Source of the DNA: CAYPCH01 sp964409165
GTDB taxonomy: Bacteria; Bacillota; Clostridia; Acetivibrionales; Acetivibrionaceae
Reading direction: 5' to 3'
DNA: 55,249 nucleotides
Assembly (NCBI GenBank): GCA_964409165.1
Contig: CAYPCH010000008.1
Coordinates: 1-55,249, forward strand
The translations under genes were made by a program, and so were the position numbers. This document shows positions 1 through 8,698 of the stretch, in pieces (the stretch's first letter is position 1; the number at the start of each line of letters is the position of its first letter). The notes below the pieces were generated by a model, which worked only from the letters and a program-made list of their open reading frames with translations, did not search any database and was not told where the DNA came from.

Positions 1-305
1 AGCTTAAGAAAAAACCTGATCTGGGATATGAAAAGGTTTTCAAAGCAATTATTGAAAAGGATGAAAAGATGCTTGACGAAGGATTACGGTATCTGATTGA
101 CAGGCATAAGACTAATAAGGAGTACAAAGGTACTCCTGACGAACTTTTTAGTATACCAGCTGTAGCACTTGCAAAATTAGCAAAACTTAAGGGAATAAAA
201 GTTGAAATTGATGATGAGATAGCTCCGGCAGAGGTAATTGAAAAACATGAGGTTAATTATGAATTATTGGATTTTCTGAAAATGGGGGAAAACATGCTTA
301 AATAA
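1..305 (+). CDS. 3' end of a gene, possibly Imm49-like immunity protein (partial)
   Basis: The reading frame is open from the window edge (frame of position 3) through the ATG at 69 to the stop at 305, so the first ATG is probably internal and the gene begins outside the window. About 100 residues are visible. They are soluble and mostly helical, with a motif like LFSIPAVALAKLAKLKGI followed by an acidic tail. This resembles the C-terminal part of Imm49-type (polymorphic toxin immunity) proteins as I remember them, but the match is by eye only. A hairpin terminator follows at 325-364, which separates it from comM. No toxin gene is visible downstream. Coding status is fairly sure; function is weak. 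Confidence 0.6.
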   Translation, partial: LKKKPDLGYEKVFKAIIEKDEKMLDEGLRYLIDRHKTNKEYKGTPDELFSIPAVALAKLAKLKGIKVEIDDEIAPAEVIEKHEVNYELLDFLKMGENMLK

Positions 306-324
306 TTAGAGAATATTTGTAAAT

Positions 325-364
325 AGGTAAGACGGATGATACTTAAATCTGGCTTACCTTTTTT
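325..364 (+). terminator. Rho-independent terminator after the first gene
   Basis: Arms AGGTAAG (325-331) and CTTACCT (353-359) form a 7 bp stem, followed directly by a run of T to 364. It lies 20 bases after the stop of the partial gene and upstream of the comM promoter. Confidence 0.65.
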
Positions 365-444
365 ACAATCCTAACATTCTATAATTTGTAAAATCGACAT
401 ATCAAATAACTGTTTACCAAACAAGTGCAAGTGCAAACAAATTT

Positions 445-473
445 TTGACATGGCTAAAAAATACAAGTATACT
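445..473 (+). promoter_or_regulatory. Sigma-A promoter for comM
   Basis: A perfect -35 box TTGACA (445-450), a 17 base spacer, and a -10 box TATACT (468-473). The start site would fall near 480, giving a leader of about 100 bases to the comM ATG at 578. Confidence 0.8.
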
Positions 474-577
474 ATTATGAGGTGTTAAATGTTTTAGAGA
501 TGAATTTATGTAATTGAAGAAAATTTGTATAATGTTTGGTATTAAAAGCAATTGAAAGTACGGAAAGGATTGTGCGC

Positions 578-2107
578 ATGATTTCTAAAGTAAAGACACT
601 AGGCCTTATGGGAATTGACGGCTATGTGATTATAGTGGAGACAGACATAAGCAACGGATTGCCGTCGTTTGATATGGTGGGTCTAGGAGACACGGCAGTT
701 AAGGAATCAAAGGAGCGTGTAAGGGCAGCAATTAAAAATGCGGGATTGGAGTTTCCCATAAGAAGAATCACTGTAAATCTTGCGCCAGCTGACAAGAAAA
801 AGGAAGGGTCTGCGTTTGACTTGCCCATAGCACTTGGGATTCTGACTGCTACACAACAGATAATAAACAGAGATATGGATAACTATGCTTTTTTGGGTGA
901 ATTATCACTAGACGGAGAAATTAAGCCAGTCAAAGGGATACTGCCTATGGTGATAAGTGCAAGACATGAAGGAATAAAGAATATAATACTGCCTTATGAA
1001 AACGCTGATGAGGCAGCGGTAGTAAAGGATATAAACATTTTACCTGCAAAGAGTATTGATGAAGTTGCAAAATATTTAAATGGGAAGGCTGAATTAAATA
1101 GACACGTTATTGATGTTGATGCACTTTTTGGGAACAACATTGTTTACGATTTGGATTTTGCAGATGTGAAAGGGCAGGAGAATGTGAAGAGAGCTTTGGA
1201 GGTTGCAGCATCCGGCGGTCACAACTGTATCATGATAGGCTCGCCCGGCTGTGGAAAAACTATGATTGCCAAGAGGCTTCCCTCAATACTTCCGTCTATG
1301 ACATTTGAAGAGGCACTGGAAGTAACAAAAATACACAGTATTGCAGGAACATTGCAGTCGGATACTTCTCTTATAACTCAAAGACCGTTCAGGTCACCTC
1401 ATCACACCATTTCCAATGTTAGCCTTGTTGGTGGAGGCAAAACCCCAAAACCTGGTGAAATAAGCCTTTCGCATTTTGGAGTTTTATTTCTGGATGAACT
1501 GCCCGAGTTTAACAAAGATGCACTGGAGGTTTTAAGGCAGCCTCTTGAGGATGGAGTAGTGACCATTTCAAGAATAAATGCAACACTTACTTATCCGGCA
1601 AGGACGACCCTTATCTGTGCTGCAAACCCCTGTAAATGTGGTAATTACTTTGATGAAACAAAAGAGTGCACCTGTACTCCCAATCAGGTACGCCAGTATT
1701 TGGGCAAAATGTCGGGACCTTTACTGGACAGAATCGATTTGCATATAGAAGTTGCGTCGGTTAAGTACAAAGACCTTGACAGCCAGGAAGATGAAGAAAA
1801 ATCAAGTGCTATAAGGGAAAGAGTAAACAGGGCAAGGAAAATACAGCAGGAGAGATACAGGGACTTAAATATATATTCCAATGCAGAGCTCACGCCATCA
1901 TTAATAAAGAAGTTTTGTAAACTTGATGATAAATGCAAGGGGATTTTAAAAAATGCTTTTGACAGGCTGGGGTTAAGTGCAAGAGCACATAACAGGATTC
2001 TTAAGGTTGCCCGTACCATTGCAGATATGGATGAAAATGAGAATATAAAAGCTAGTCATCTCTTAGAAGCAATACAGTATAGGAGTCTCGACAGGAAAAT
2101 GTCGTAA
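578..2107 (+). CDS. comM: ComM/YifB family Mg-chelatase-like AAA+ ATPase
   Basis: About 509 residues, the usual length of the YifB/ComM family. The N-terminal ChlI-like domain begins ISKVKTLGLMGIDGY. The central AAA+ module has a Walker A at about IGSPGCGKTMIAKR and a Walker B-like FLDELPEF, and a Mg-chelatase C-terminal domain follows with a Cys-rich CAANPCKCGNY segment. In naturally transformable bacteria ComM is a hexameric helicase that promotes branch migration during integration of incoming DNA. I chose ATG 578 because AAAGGA lies just upstream and the protein then starts like its relatives; a TTG at 536 would add 14 unlikely residues. It lies next to dprA, another recombination gene, but has its own promoter. 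Function in Clostridia is inferred from the family. Confidence 0.92.
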   Translation: MISKVKTLGLMGIDGYVIIVETDISNGLPSFDMVGLGDTAVKESKERVRAAIKNAGLEFPIRRITVNLAPADKKKEGSAFDLPIALGILTATQQIINRDMDNYAFLGELSLDGEIKPVKGILPMVISARHEGIKNIILPYENADEAAVVKDINILPAKSIDEVAKYLNGKAELNRHVIDVDALFGNNIVYDLDFADVKGQENVKRALEVAASGGHNCIMIGSPGCGKTMIAKRLPSILPSMTFEEALEVTKIHSIAGTLQSDTSLITQRPFRSPHHTISNVSLVGGGKTPKPGEISLSHFGVLFLDELPEFNKDALEVLRQPLEDGVVTISRINATLTYPARTTLICAANPCKCGNYFDETKECTCTPNQVRQYLGKMSGPLLDRIDLHIEVASVKYKDLDSQEDEEKSSAIRERVNRARKIQQERYRDLNIYSNAELTPSLIKKFCKLDDKCKGILKNAFDRLGLSARAHNRILKVARTIADMDENENIKASHLLEAIQYRSLDRKMS

Positions 2108-2190
2108 ATATACATTAAAAATTTTTAGTGTTATCTGCTTTTTACAATTAAGTTTTATAAATATTATGGTGAAAAAAATAAATTAATAAC

Positions 2191-2219
2191 TTGACTCAAT
2201 TCGCAATACGTGATAAATT
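2191..2219 (+). promoter_or_regulatory. Putative sigma-A promoter for dprA-topA
   Basis: TTGACT (2191-2196), a 17 base spacer, and TAAATT (2214-2219). The -10 region is overlapped by a CGCAAT/ATTGCG inverted repeat with a 13 base gap, which could be an operator or chance. It lies about 125 bases before the dprA start, in the 237 base gap after comM, where I see no gene. Confidence 0.5.
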
Positions 2220-2344
2220 GATTGCGTTAATTTATCGAAATATGAAACCTGTATAACTAATGCATTTATTAATAAATACGATATACTAATAAAGAATGTG
2301 ATTTTTTATAGAAGTATTTTGTGTGGAGCTGAAGGAGTATAGAA

Positions 2345-3457
2345 ATGGCGGATAACAAGCAGTATTGGACTTGGCTGAGTTCTGTTCCTGGAATAGGTTC
2401 TGTGAAGTCCAGAAAGCTTTTAGAGTATTTTGAAAAACCTTTAAATGCATGGGTGGCAAAGGAAGACGAGTTTAGAAACCTTCCTTTTCTTAATCCCGCT
2501 GATATAGTCAATCTAACTGATAATAGGATAAAAGAGAGGGTCAAAAGTCATCTGGATAACTTATATAAGCTTGATATAAAAGTTATAACTATTGAAGACC
2601 CATTATATCCATATTATTTGAAAAATATATACGATCCGCCGATTGTGATTTATTTAAAAGGAAGCATACTTGAAAATGAAAAATACCTGGCCATTGTAGG
2701 TTCTAGAAAAGCAACCTCCTATGGGCAGGGTATGGCACAAAAAATAGCCTCTGAGCTGACAAGATACGGTATTACTGTAGTAAGCGGTATGGCAAGGGGA
2801 ATTGACACATATGCTCACAAAGGGGCACTTGAATCGGATGGAAGAACAATAGCAGTTTTAGGTTGCGGGCTTGATATTGTATATCCCTATGAGAATAAAA
2901 AACTTATGGATAATATAATCATGAAAGGTGCCTGTATATCAGAATATATGCCCGGTACAGCACCTCTTCCCGGTAATTTTCCAGCAAGGAACAGGATAAT
3001 AAGCGGTATGTCTCTCGGTGTTATTGTTATTGAGGCCGGTGAAAGAAGCGGCTCGTTGATAACTGCGAATTTTGCGCTTGAACAGGGAAGGGAAGTGTTT
3101 TCCCTGCCAGGTAATGTTAACAGTATAAATAGCACGGGAACAAATAAACTAATCAGAGAAGGAGCTAAAATAGTTACAGGAATTGAAGATATTCTTGAAG
3201 AAATAAACTTAAGCTTCAGTGAAGAGAAAATTAAAAATTTTTTTACAAGCAAGCTACAGGATAACAACCTTTTAAAAGGTCTGGATGATGATGAGAAAAA
3301 AGTAGCTTTGAGCCTCAAATTGGAGCCTATGCATATTGATTCCATTTCAAGAAAGACTGGTCTTGATATAAAGATGATAAATTCTATTCTTGTTATGCTT
3401 GAGCTCAAAGGTGTTGTTGAACAGGCTCCTGGAAAGATATTTAAGATGAGAACATAA
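2345..3457 (+). CDS. dprA: DNA processing protein DprA (Smf)
   Basis: 370 residues, typical for DprA. An N-terminal helix-hairpin-helix (SAM-like) region is followed by the Rossmann-like core, with GSRKATSYG, SGMARGIDTYAHKGAL, and PLPGNFPARNRIISG motifs. The last 70 residues form a winged-helix DprA C-terminal domain. DprA binds single-stranded DNA entering the cell and loads RecA. The ATG is preceded by GAAGGAG at good spacing. It is followed 75 bases later by topA, the order seen in Bacillus and many Firmicutes. Possession of comM and dprA does not prove transformability; no comE/comG genes are in the window. Confidence 0.95.
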   Translation: MADNKQYWTWLSSVPGIGSVKSRKLLEYFEKPLNAWVAKEDEFRNLPFLNPADIVNLTDNRIKERVKSHLDNLYKLDIKVITIEDPLYPYYLKNIYDPPIVIYLKGSILENEKYLAIVGSRKATSYGQGMAQKIASELTRYGITVVSGMARGIDTYAHKGALESDGRTIAVLGCGLDIVYPYENKKLMDNIIMKGACISEYMPGTAPLPGNFPARNRIISGMSLGVIVIEAGERSGSLITANFALEQGREVFSLPGNVNSINSTGTNKLIREGAKIVTGIEDILEEINLSFSEEKIKNFFTSKLQDNNLLKGLDDDEKKVALSLKLEPMHIDSISRKTGLDIKMINSILVMLELKGVVEQAPGKIFKMRT

Positions 3458-3532
3458 ATAATAAATTGCAAAATGTTTAGATATAATACTATAATCTATA
3501 GTTAAGTACACAAATATAACTGGAGGAAAAAA

Positions 3533-5638
3533 ATGGCGGATAAATTGGTTATTGTTGAGTCTCCCGCAAAGGCAAACACAATAGGAAAGTTTTTAGGAAA
3601 AGATTATAAAATAGTAGCATCAGTAGGTCATGTCAGAGACCTTCCAAAGAGTCAGATTGGAGTGGATGTGGATAATAATTTCGAGCCTAAGTATATAACC
3701 ATCCGGGGTAAGGGTGAAGTTATTTCTAAGCTTAAAAAAGAGGCAAAGAATGCGAAGAAAATCTTTCTGGCAACCGACCCTGACCGCGAAGGAGAGGCAA
3801 TTTCATGGCATCTGGCAAATCTGCTTCGTATTGATAATACTGAAAAATGCAGAGTTACTTTTAATGAAATAACTAAAAATGCAGTGAAGAATGCAATTAA
3901 GACTCCACGTGAAATAGATATGGATCTTGTTGATGCACAGCAGGCAAGAAGGATTTTGGACAGGATAGTAGGTTATAAAATCAGTCCATTGCTCTGGAAA
4001 AAGGTTAAGAAGGGTTTGAGTGCGGGGAGAGTTCAATCTGTGGCTTCCAGGCTTATATGCGATAGAGAGGAAGAAATAGAGAATTTTACTCCGGAGGAAT
4101 ACTGGAGCATAACGGCAATGCTTGCCAAAGACGGAGTAAAAGCTCCATTTGAAGCAAAGTTTTACGGTAATGGAAAAAATAAGATAGAGCTTAAGAAGGA
4201 AGAAGAGGTACAAAAGATCCTTAAAGATATAGGAAAAAAATTGTTTGTTGTTCAAAAGGTAAAGAAAGGCGAAAAGAAAAAAGCCCCCAATGCACCTTTT
4301 ATTACAAGTACAATGCAGCAGGAAGCATCGAGAAAGCTTGGTTTTACAACAAAGAAAACTATGATTGTAGCCCAGCAGTTATATGAGGGCATTAATATAA
4401 AAGGAGTCGGTACAAGCGGTCTTGTCACTTATATACGTACTGATTCAACACGTATTTCCAATGAAGCGCAGAAGGACACCGAAGAATTTATCAAGGAAAA
4501 GTACGGAGAAAAATACCTTCCGGAAGAAAAGCGTGTTTACAAGAACAAATCGGCGTCACAAGACGCGCATGAATGTATCAGACCTACAGATGTTAAAATG
4601 ACTCCTGAATCTGTAAAGGCTTCCCTGTCGAAAGAGCAGTATAAGTTATATAAACTTATATGGGACAGATTTGTTGCAAGCCAGATGGCTTCAGCAATAT
4701 ATGATACCATAAGTGCTGATATTGAAGCTGGAGGCTATATATTTAAGGCAAATGGCTCAAGCATCAAGTTCAAGGGTTTTATTACTCTGTACCAGGAAGG
4801 AAAGGATGAGGATACTGAAGACGGTGAACTTATATTGCCTGACCTTGTTGAAGGTGAAAAGCTGAAGCAGAAAAAGATTGAGCCTAAGCAGCATTTTACT
4901 CAACCGCCCCCAAGGTACACAGAGGCGAGCCTTGTAAAAACTCTTGAAGAAAAAGGAATCGGAAGACCGAGTACTTATTCTCCGACCATCACTACAATTC
5001 TTGCCAGAGGATATATTGTTAAGGACGGCAAGACTTTGGTGCCTACAGAGTTGGGAAGAATAGTGACTGATATAATGAAGAAGTATTTTGAGGACATTGT
5101 CGATATTGAGTTTACCGCACAATTGGAAAAAAAGCTGGATGATGTGGAGGAAGGCTATAAAAAATGGGTGGAAGTTATGCAAAACTTCTACAGCCAATTT
5201 GCTAATGTATTAAAGGATGCAGAGTCTCAGATAGGTAATATTGAAATACCCGATGAAGTCACAGAAGAAATATGTGAAAAATGCGGGAAGAATATGGTAA
5301 TAAAATTAGGAAGGTATGGTAAATTTCTTGCATGTCCTGGTTTTCCGGATTGCAGAAATGCAAGACCGATTTTAGAAGACTCAGGTGTGCTCTGCCCGAA
5401 ATGCGAAGGCAAGGTGTATATTAAAAAGACTAAAAAAGGCAGAAAATATTTTGGGTGTGAGAATAATCCCAAATGCGATTTTATGACTTGGGACAGACCG
5501 ACAACGGAAAAGTGTCCGAAATGTGCAAGCTTCCTTGTTAAAAAGTTTTCCGGCAAAAAAGTTCAGTACAAGTGCATAGGTGAAAACTGTGACTATACTA
5601 GATTAGAAGAGAAAAAGGAAGAAGAGGGGAAGGAATGA
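3533..5638 (+). CDS. topA: DNA topoisomerase I (type IA)
   Basis: 701 residues. The TOPRIM domain begins KLVIVESPAKANTIGKF and holds the metal-binding DPDREGEAISWH. The active-site tyrosine lies in VTYIRTDSTR. The carboxy end carries three four-cysteine zinc ribbons (for example CEKCGKNM, CPKCEGK, CPKCASF) and a basic tail, as in bacterial TopA. It relaxes negative supercoils through a transient 5'-phosphotyrosyl bond. A strong GGAGG lies before the ATG. Gene order dprA-topA-trmFO is conserved across Firmicutes. The 114 base gap to trmFO shows no clear terminator, so co-transcription is likely. Confidence 0.97.
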   Translation: MADKLVIVESPAKANTIGKFLGKDYKIVASVGHVRDLPKSQIGVDVDNNFEPKYITIRGKGEVISKLKKEAKNAKKIFLATDPDREGEAISWHLANLLRIDNTEKCRVTFNEITKNAVKNAIKTPREIDMDLVDAQQARRILDRIVGYKISPLLWKKVKKGLSAGRVQSVASRLICDREEEIENFTPEEYWSITAMLAKDGVKAPFEAKFYGNGKNKIELKKEEEVQKILKDIGKKLFVVQKVKKGEKKKAPNAPFITSTMQQEASRKLGFTTKKTMIVAQQLYEGINIKGVGTSGLVTYIRTDSTRISNEAQKDTEEFIKEKYGEKYLPEEKRVYKNKSASQDAHECIRPTDVKMTPESVKASLSKEQYKLYKLIWDRFVASQMASAIYDTISADIEAGGYIFKANGSSIKFKGFITLYQEGKDEDTEDGELILPDLVEGEKLKQKKIEPKQHFTQPPPRYTEASLVKTLEEKGIGRPSTYSPTITTILARGYIVKDGKTLVPTELGRIVTDIMKKYFEDIVDIEFTAQLEKKLDDVEEGYKKWVEVMQNFYSQFANVLKDAESQIGNIEIPDEVTEEICEKCGKNMVIKLGRYGKFLACPGFPDCRNARPILEDSGVLCPKCEGKVYIKKTKKGRKYFGCENNPKCDFMTWDRPTTEKCPKCASFLVKKFSGKKVQYKCIGENCDYTRLEEKKEEEGKE

Positions 5639-5752
5639 TTATTTGCGCTTTTTCATGGGGATTGAGTGGCGACAAATAAGGACTGAAGTAAAATGCGGTG
5701 GTAGTTATTTACAAAACAGTGGAAGAAAGAAGAATTGTTGAGAGGTAGATTT

Positions 5753-7060
5753 ATGACTGATTATGTAAACATTATAGGTGCCGGACTTGCAGGATGTGAA
5801 GCCGCTTGGCAGACGGCGAAAAGGGGCATAAAGGTAAGGCTTTATGAAATGAAGCCTAAATCATTTTCTCCGGCACACCACCTTGACACTTATGCAGAAC
5901 TGGTTTGCAGTAATTCCCTTCGTTCAGACCAGCTTGAGAATGCTGTGGGTCTGCTGAAAGAAGAAATGAGACAATTGGATTCAATAATTATGAAGTGTGC
6001 GGATGAAACACGGGTTCCGGCAGGTGGAGCGCTTGCGGTGGACAGGAGCGGATTTTCCGCATTGGTAACCGATTATATAAAGAATAACAAAAATATAGAA
6101 GTAATAAATCAGGAAGTTAAAGAGATACCTAAAGAGGGTATTACAATTATAGCTTCAGGTCCTCTGACATCGGAGGCGCTTTCCGAAAATATAAAAGAGC
6201 TTATAGGAGAAAGCTATTTGCATTTCTTTGATGCAGCAGCACCTATAGTAACCTATGAATCCATAGACATGTCAAAGGCTTTTAAGGCTGCACGCTATAA
6301 CAGAGGTACAGAGGACTATATAAACTGCCCGATGGAGAAGGATGAATACGATAGGTTTCGTAATGAACTTGTAAATGCGGAACTGGCAGATATCAAGAGT
6401 TTTGAAAGAGAAGTAGTGTTTGAAGGATGTATGCCTGTTGAAACCATGGCGAAAAGAGGAATTGATACTTTGCGCTTTGGTCCGTTAAAGCCTGTGGGAC
6501 TTGTAAATCCTAAAACAGGGAAAGAAGCTTATGCAGTTGTACAGCTAAGGCAGGATAACAGCGAGGGAACACTTTACAATATTGTTGGTTTTCAAACCCG
6601 CTTAAAATGGTCCGATCAGAAAAGAGTGTTTAGATTGATACCCGGGCTTGAAAACGTGGAGTTTGTCAGACTTGGCGTCATGCACAGGAATACCTTTTTG
6701 AACTCGCCGAGGCTTCTTGCTTCTAGTTATCGGTTCAGAAACAATCCAAGCATTTATTTTGCAGGACAAATCACCGGGGTTGAAGGTTATGTTGAGTCGG
6801 CTTCATCAGGACTTATAGCAGGTATTAATGCTTCCATGAACATTCTTGATAAAAGTGAGGTTGTTTTTCCGGGAAATACTGCAATAGGAGCATTAAGCAG
6901 ATACATTTCAGATGAAAATATTAAAGACTTTCAGCCGATGAATATAAACTTTGGTTTGATGGATAATCCGGGAATTAAAATCCGGGATAAAAGGAAAAGA
7001 AATTATGAAATTGCAGTAAAAGCTGTTGATACAGTAAAAAAAATCAGTGAGAATTTATAG
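5753..7060 (+). CDS. trmFO: Folate/FAD-dependent tRNA (uracil-54-C5)-methyltransferase TrmFO
   Basis: 435 residues, the family length. The N terminus holds the FAD dinucleotide-binding motif GAGLAGCEAAWQ. The conserved cysteines appear in LVCSNSLRSD and in FEGCMPVETMAKRG, the second being the tRNA/FAD-adduct cysteine. A C-terminal GQITGVEGYVESASSG completes the FAD site. The enzyme makes m5U54 in the T-loop using methylenetetrahydrofolate as carbon donor. I place the start at ATG 5753 behind GAGAGG; the upstream TTG at 5735 would overlap that ribosome binding site. In Bacillus the next genes are codV, clpQ, clpY and codY; here flgB follows after 338 bases. Confidence 0.96.
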   Translation: MTDYVNIIGAGLAGCEAAWQTAKRGIKVRLYEMKPKSFSPAHHLDTYAELVCSNSLRSDQLENAVGLLKEEMRQLDSIIMKCADETRVPAGGALAVDRSGFSALVTDYIKNNKNIEVINQEVKEIPKEGITIIASGPLTSEALSENIKELIGESYLHFFDAAAPIVTYESIDMSKAFKAARYNRGTEDYINCPMEKDEYDRFRNELVNAELADIKSFEREVVFEGCMPVETMAKRGIDTLRFGPLKPVGLVNPKTGKEAYAVVQLRQDNSEGTLYNIVGFQTRLKWSDQKRVFRLIPGLENVEFVRLGVMHRNTFLNSPRLLASSYRFRNNPSIYFAGQITGVEGYVESASSGLIAGINASMNILDKSEVVFPGNTAIGALSRYISDENIKDFQPMNINFGLMDNPGIKIRDKRKRNYEIAVKAVDTVKKISENL

Positions 7061-7190
7061 CAAATAGCAAAATTTTATTGTCTACTGTTGTTTTTTTTAA
7101 TAAATTATGTTAGTATCTATATTAAGCAATGGTAGTAAATAGTATTTGCTTGAACAGCATGTTAGGGATTTCATTGCAAGCAGTTCTTTG

Positions 7191-7220
7191 TTGAAGTTTT
7201 TTCAGCGTCTTACAGATAAT
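7191..7220 (+). promoter_or_regulatory. Possible promoter for the flagellar operon
   Basis: In the 338 base gap between trmFO and flgB, TTGAAG (7191-7196), 18 bases, then GATAAT (7215-7220) fit a sigma-A promoter. The transcript would have a leader of about 170 bases. A small TTAGG/CCTAA hairpin sits at about 7366-7379 just before the flgB ribosome binding site. I see no sigma-D type promoter and no c-di-GMP aptamer here. Confidence 0.4.
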
Positions 7221-7398
7221 GTTCACTTATTTATTTATTTTGTAATCGCAAGGCTTAATTTACCAGGGGTTTTAAAAAAAATACTATAGGAAACAGCATT
7301 ATTATGTCGAAATATATTAATAAAGAATATATTAAGGAATAACTAAAAATTAATATAGGGTTTTTTAGGTATTCCTAAGCATGAAGGAGGAGAGTCCA

Positions 7399-7812
7399 AT
7401 GCTTGAAAGAATATTGTCCGGTTCAAAGGTCATGGAAAAGTCATTGGATGCAGCTTTGTTACGAAATGATGCAATTTCACATAATATTGCAAATGTTGAT
7501 ACTCCGGGATATAAAAGAAAAACGGTATCCTTTGAGGAACAGTTGCGCAATGCTATAAGTGAAAACAGCGTTAGAGGAGCAAGAACAGACCCTAGACACA
7601 TACCTGTGGGAAGCAAAAATGTAGATGACTTGGAAATAAGGGTTGCCGAGGATAAAAAGCCTTTGGATATGAGGCTTGACGGAAACAATGTAGATATAGA
7701 AAGTGAAATGGCACAGATGGCAAAGAATACAATAAAATATAATGTCCTTTCCGATAGGATTTCCGGATATTTTAGGAAGATGAAATCGGTAATAAGCGAA
7801 GGGAGAAGATAA
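7399..7812 (+). CDS. flgB: Flagellar basal-body rod protein FlgB
   Basis: 137 residues. The N-terminal rod signature ALLRNDAISHNIANVDTPGYKRK is clear, though FlgB lacks the long C-terminal helix pattern of FlgC/FlgE. It is a proximal rod subunit exported through the flagellar type III system. ATG 7399 is chosen because AAGGAGGAGAG lies 5 bases before it; the ATG at 7381 sits before that ribosome binding site. It ends with TAA TAA and flgC begins on the next base after the second stop, so the two are translationally linked. First gene of the fla/che cluster. Confidence 0.96.
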   Translation: MLERILSGSKVMEKSLDAALLRNDAISHNIANVDTPGYKRKTVSFEEQLRNAISENSVRGARTDPRHIPVGSKNVDDLEIRVAEDKKPLDMRLDGNNVDIESEMAQMAKNTIKYNVLSDRISGYFRKMKSVISEGRR

Positions 7813-7815
7813 TAA

Positions 7816-8259
7816 ATGGGATATTTTAGTGCTCTTGATGTAGGAGCTTCTGCTCTTACGGCTCAAAGACTTCGTATGGACACTATTTCTCAGAACATTG
7901 CCAATGCAAATACAACCCGGTCTGAAAACGGACAACCTTACAGAAGAAAAACCGTTATTTTTGAAGAGAAGTCAGGTTCTAGCTCATTTTCTGAATACCT
8001 TTCTAAAAGTAGCAAAGACAACATAGCAGGCAATGGAGTAAGGGTTGCACGAATAGTAGAGGATCAGACACCGTTTAAGAGAATGTATGACCCAGGACAC
8101 CCCGATGCAGATGAAAACGGTTTTGTTTTGTTGCCGAATGTTGATGTTATTACTGAAATGGTTAACATGATTTCAGCTACAAGGGCTTATGAGGCCAATG
8201 TTACTTCTATAAATACTACAAAGTCAATTGCAATGCAGGCTCTCAGTATAGGTAAATAA
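7816..8259 (+). CDS. flgC: Flagellar basal-body rod protein FlgC
   Basis: 147 residues. The protein has the N-terminal rod/hook motif QRLRMDTISQNIANANTT and the C-terminal helix TEMVNMISATRAYEANVTSI, both diagnostic of FlgC. It builds the proximal rod next to FlgB. The ribosome binding site GGGAGAAG lies inside the end of flgB. Confidence 0.96.
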   Translation: MGYFSALDVGASALTAQRLRMDTISQNIANANTTRSENGQPYRRKTVIFEEKSGSSSFSEYLSKSSKDNIAGNGVRVARIVEDQTPFKRMYDPGHPDADENGFVLLPNVDVITEMVNMISATRAYEANVTSINTTKSIAMQALSIGK

Positions 8260-8334
8260 AACATGGAATATCTAATCCTGCACGGTTTTTTAGTCAAATA
8301 AATCTTAGGTTTATTCCTTTTTAAGGAGGTCTTT

Positions 8335-8643
8335 GTGGCTATAAACAGTATAAGTGGTTTGGATACGTTGTCATCAATAGCAAAAAGTAAGATTGATACT
8401 GATAAAAGCAGTAACGACATTATAGGTAGTTTCAGTGATTACCTGAAAAATGCCATTTATAATGTCAGCAACCTGGAGAGGGATTCAGAAAGACTTACAG
8501 AAGAGTTTGCCGCAGGTAAAACCGATAATATTCATCAGGTTATGATAGCGGCACAGAAATCTGAAATTGCACTTCAATTTACTATGGAAATAAGAAACAA
8601 AATCATGGATGCTTATCAGGAGATTATGAGAATGCAAATTTGA
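8335..8643 (+). CDS. fliE: Flagellar hook-basal body complex protein FliE
   Basis: 102 residues. The C-terminal half has the FliE signature AAQKSEIALQFTMEIRNKIMDAYQEI with helix-forming residues that contact the MS ring and the export gate. It starts at GTG 8335, 4 bases after a full AAGGAGGT. FliE joins the rod to the FliF ring and opens the export channel. The gap of 75 bases from flgC contains no terminator that I can see. Confidence 0.95.
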   Translation: MAINSISGLDTLSSIAKSKIDTDKSSNDIIGSFSDYLKNAIYNVSNLERDSERLTEEFAAGKTDNIHQVMIAAQKSEIALQFTMEIRNKIMDAYQEIMRMQI

Positions 8644-8698
8644 CTCTACGTTATATGATTCATAAAGATGAATACTGCTAATAGAGGGTGGTGAATTT

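Noticed and set aside
2887..3471. 194-codon open frame on the minus strand inside dprA
   Set aside because: It lies opposite a clear DprA gene, has no ribosome binding site and its translation is low-complexity Ile/Ser-rich, as expected of an antisense shadow.
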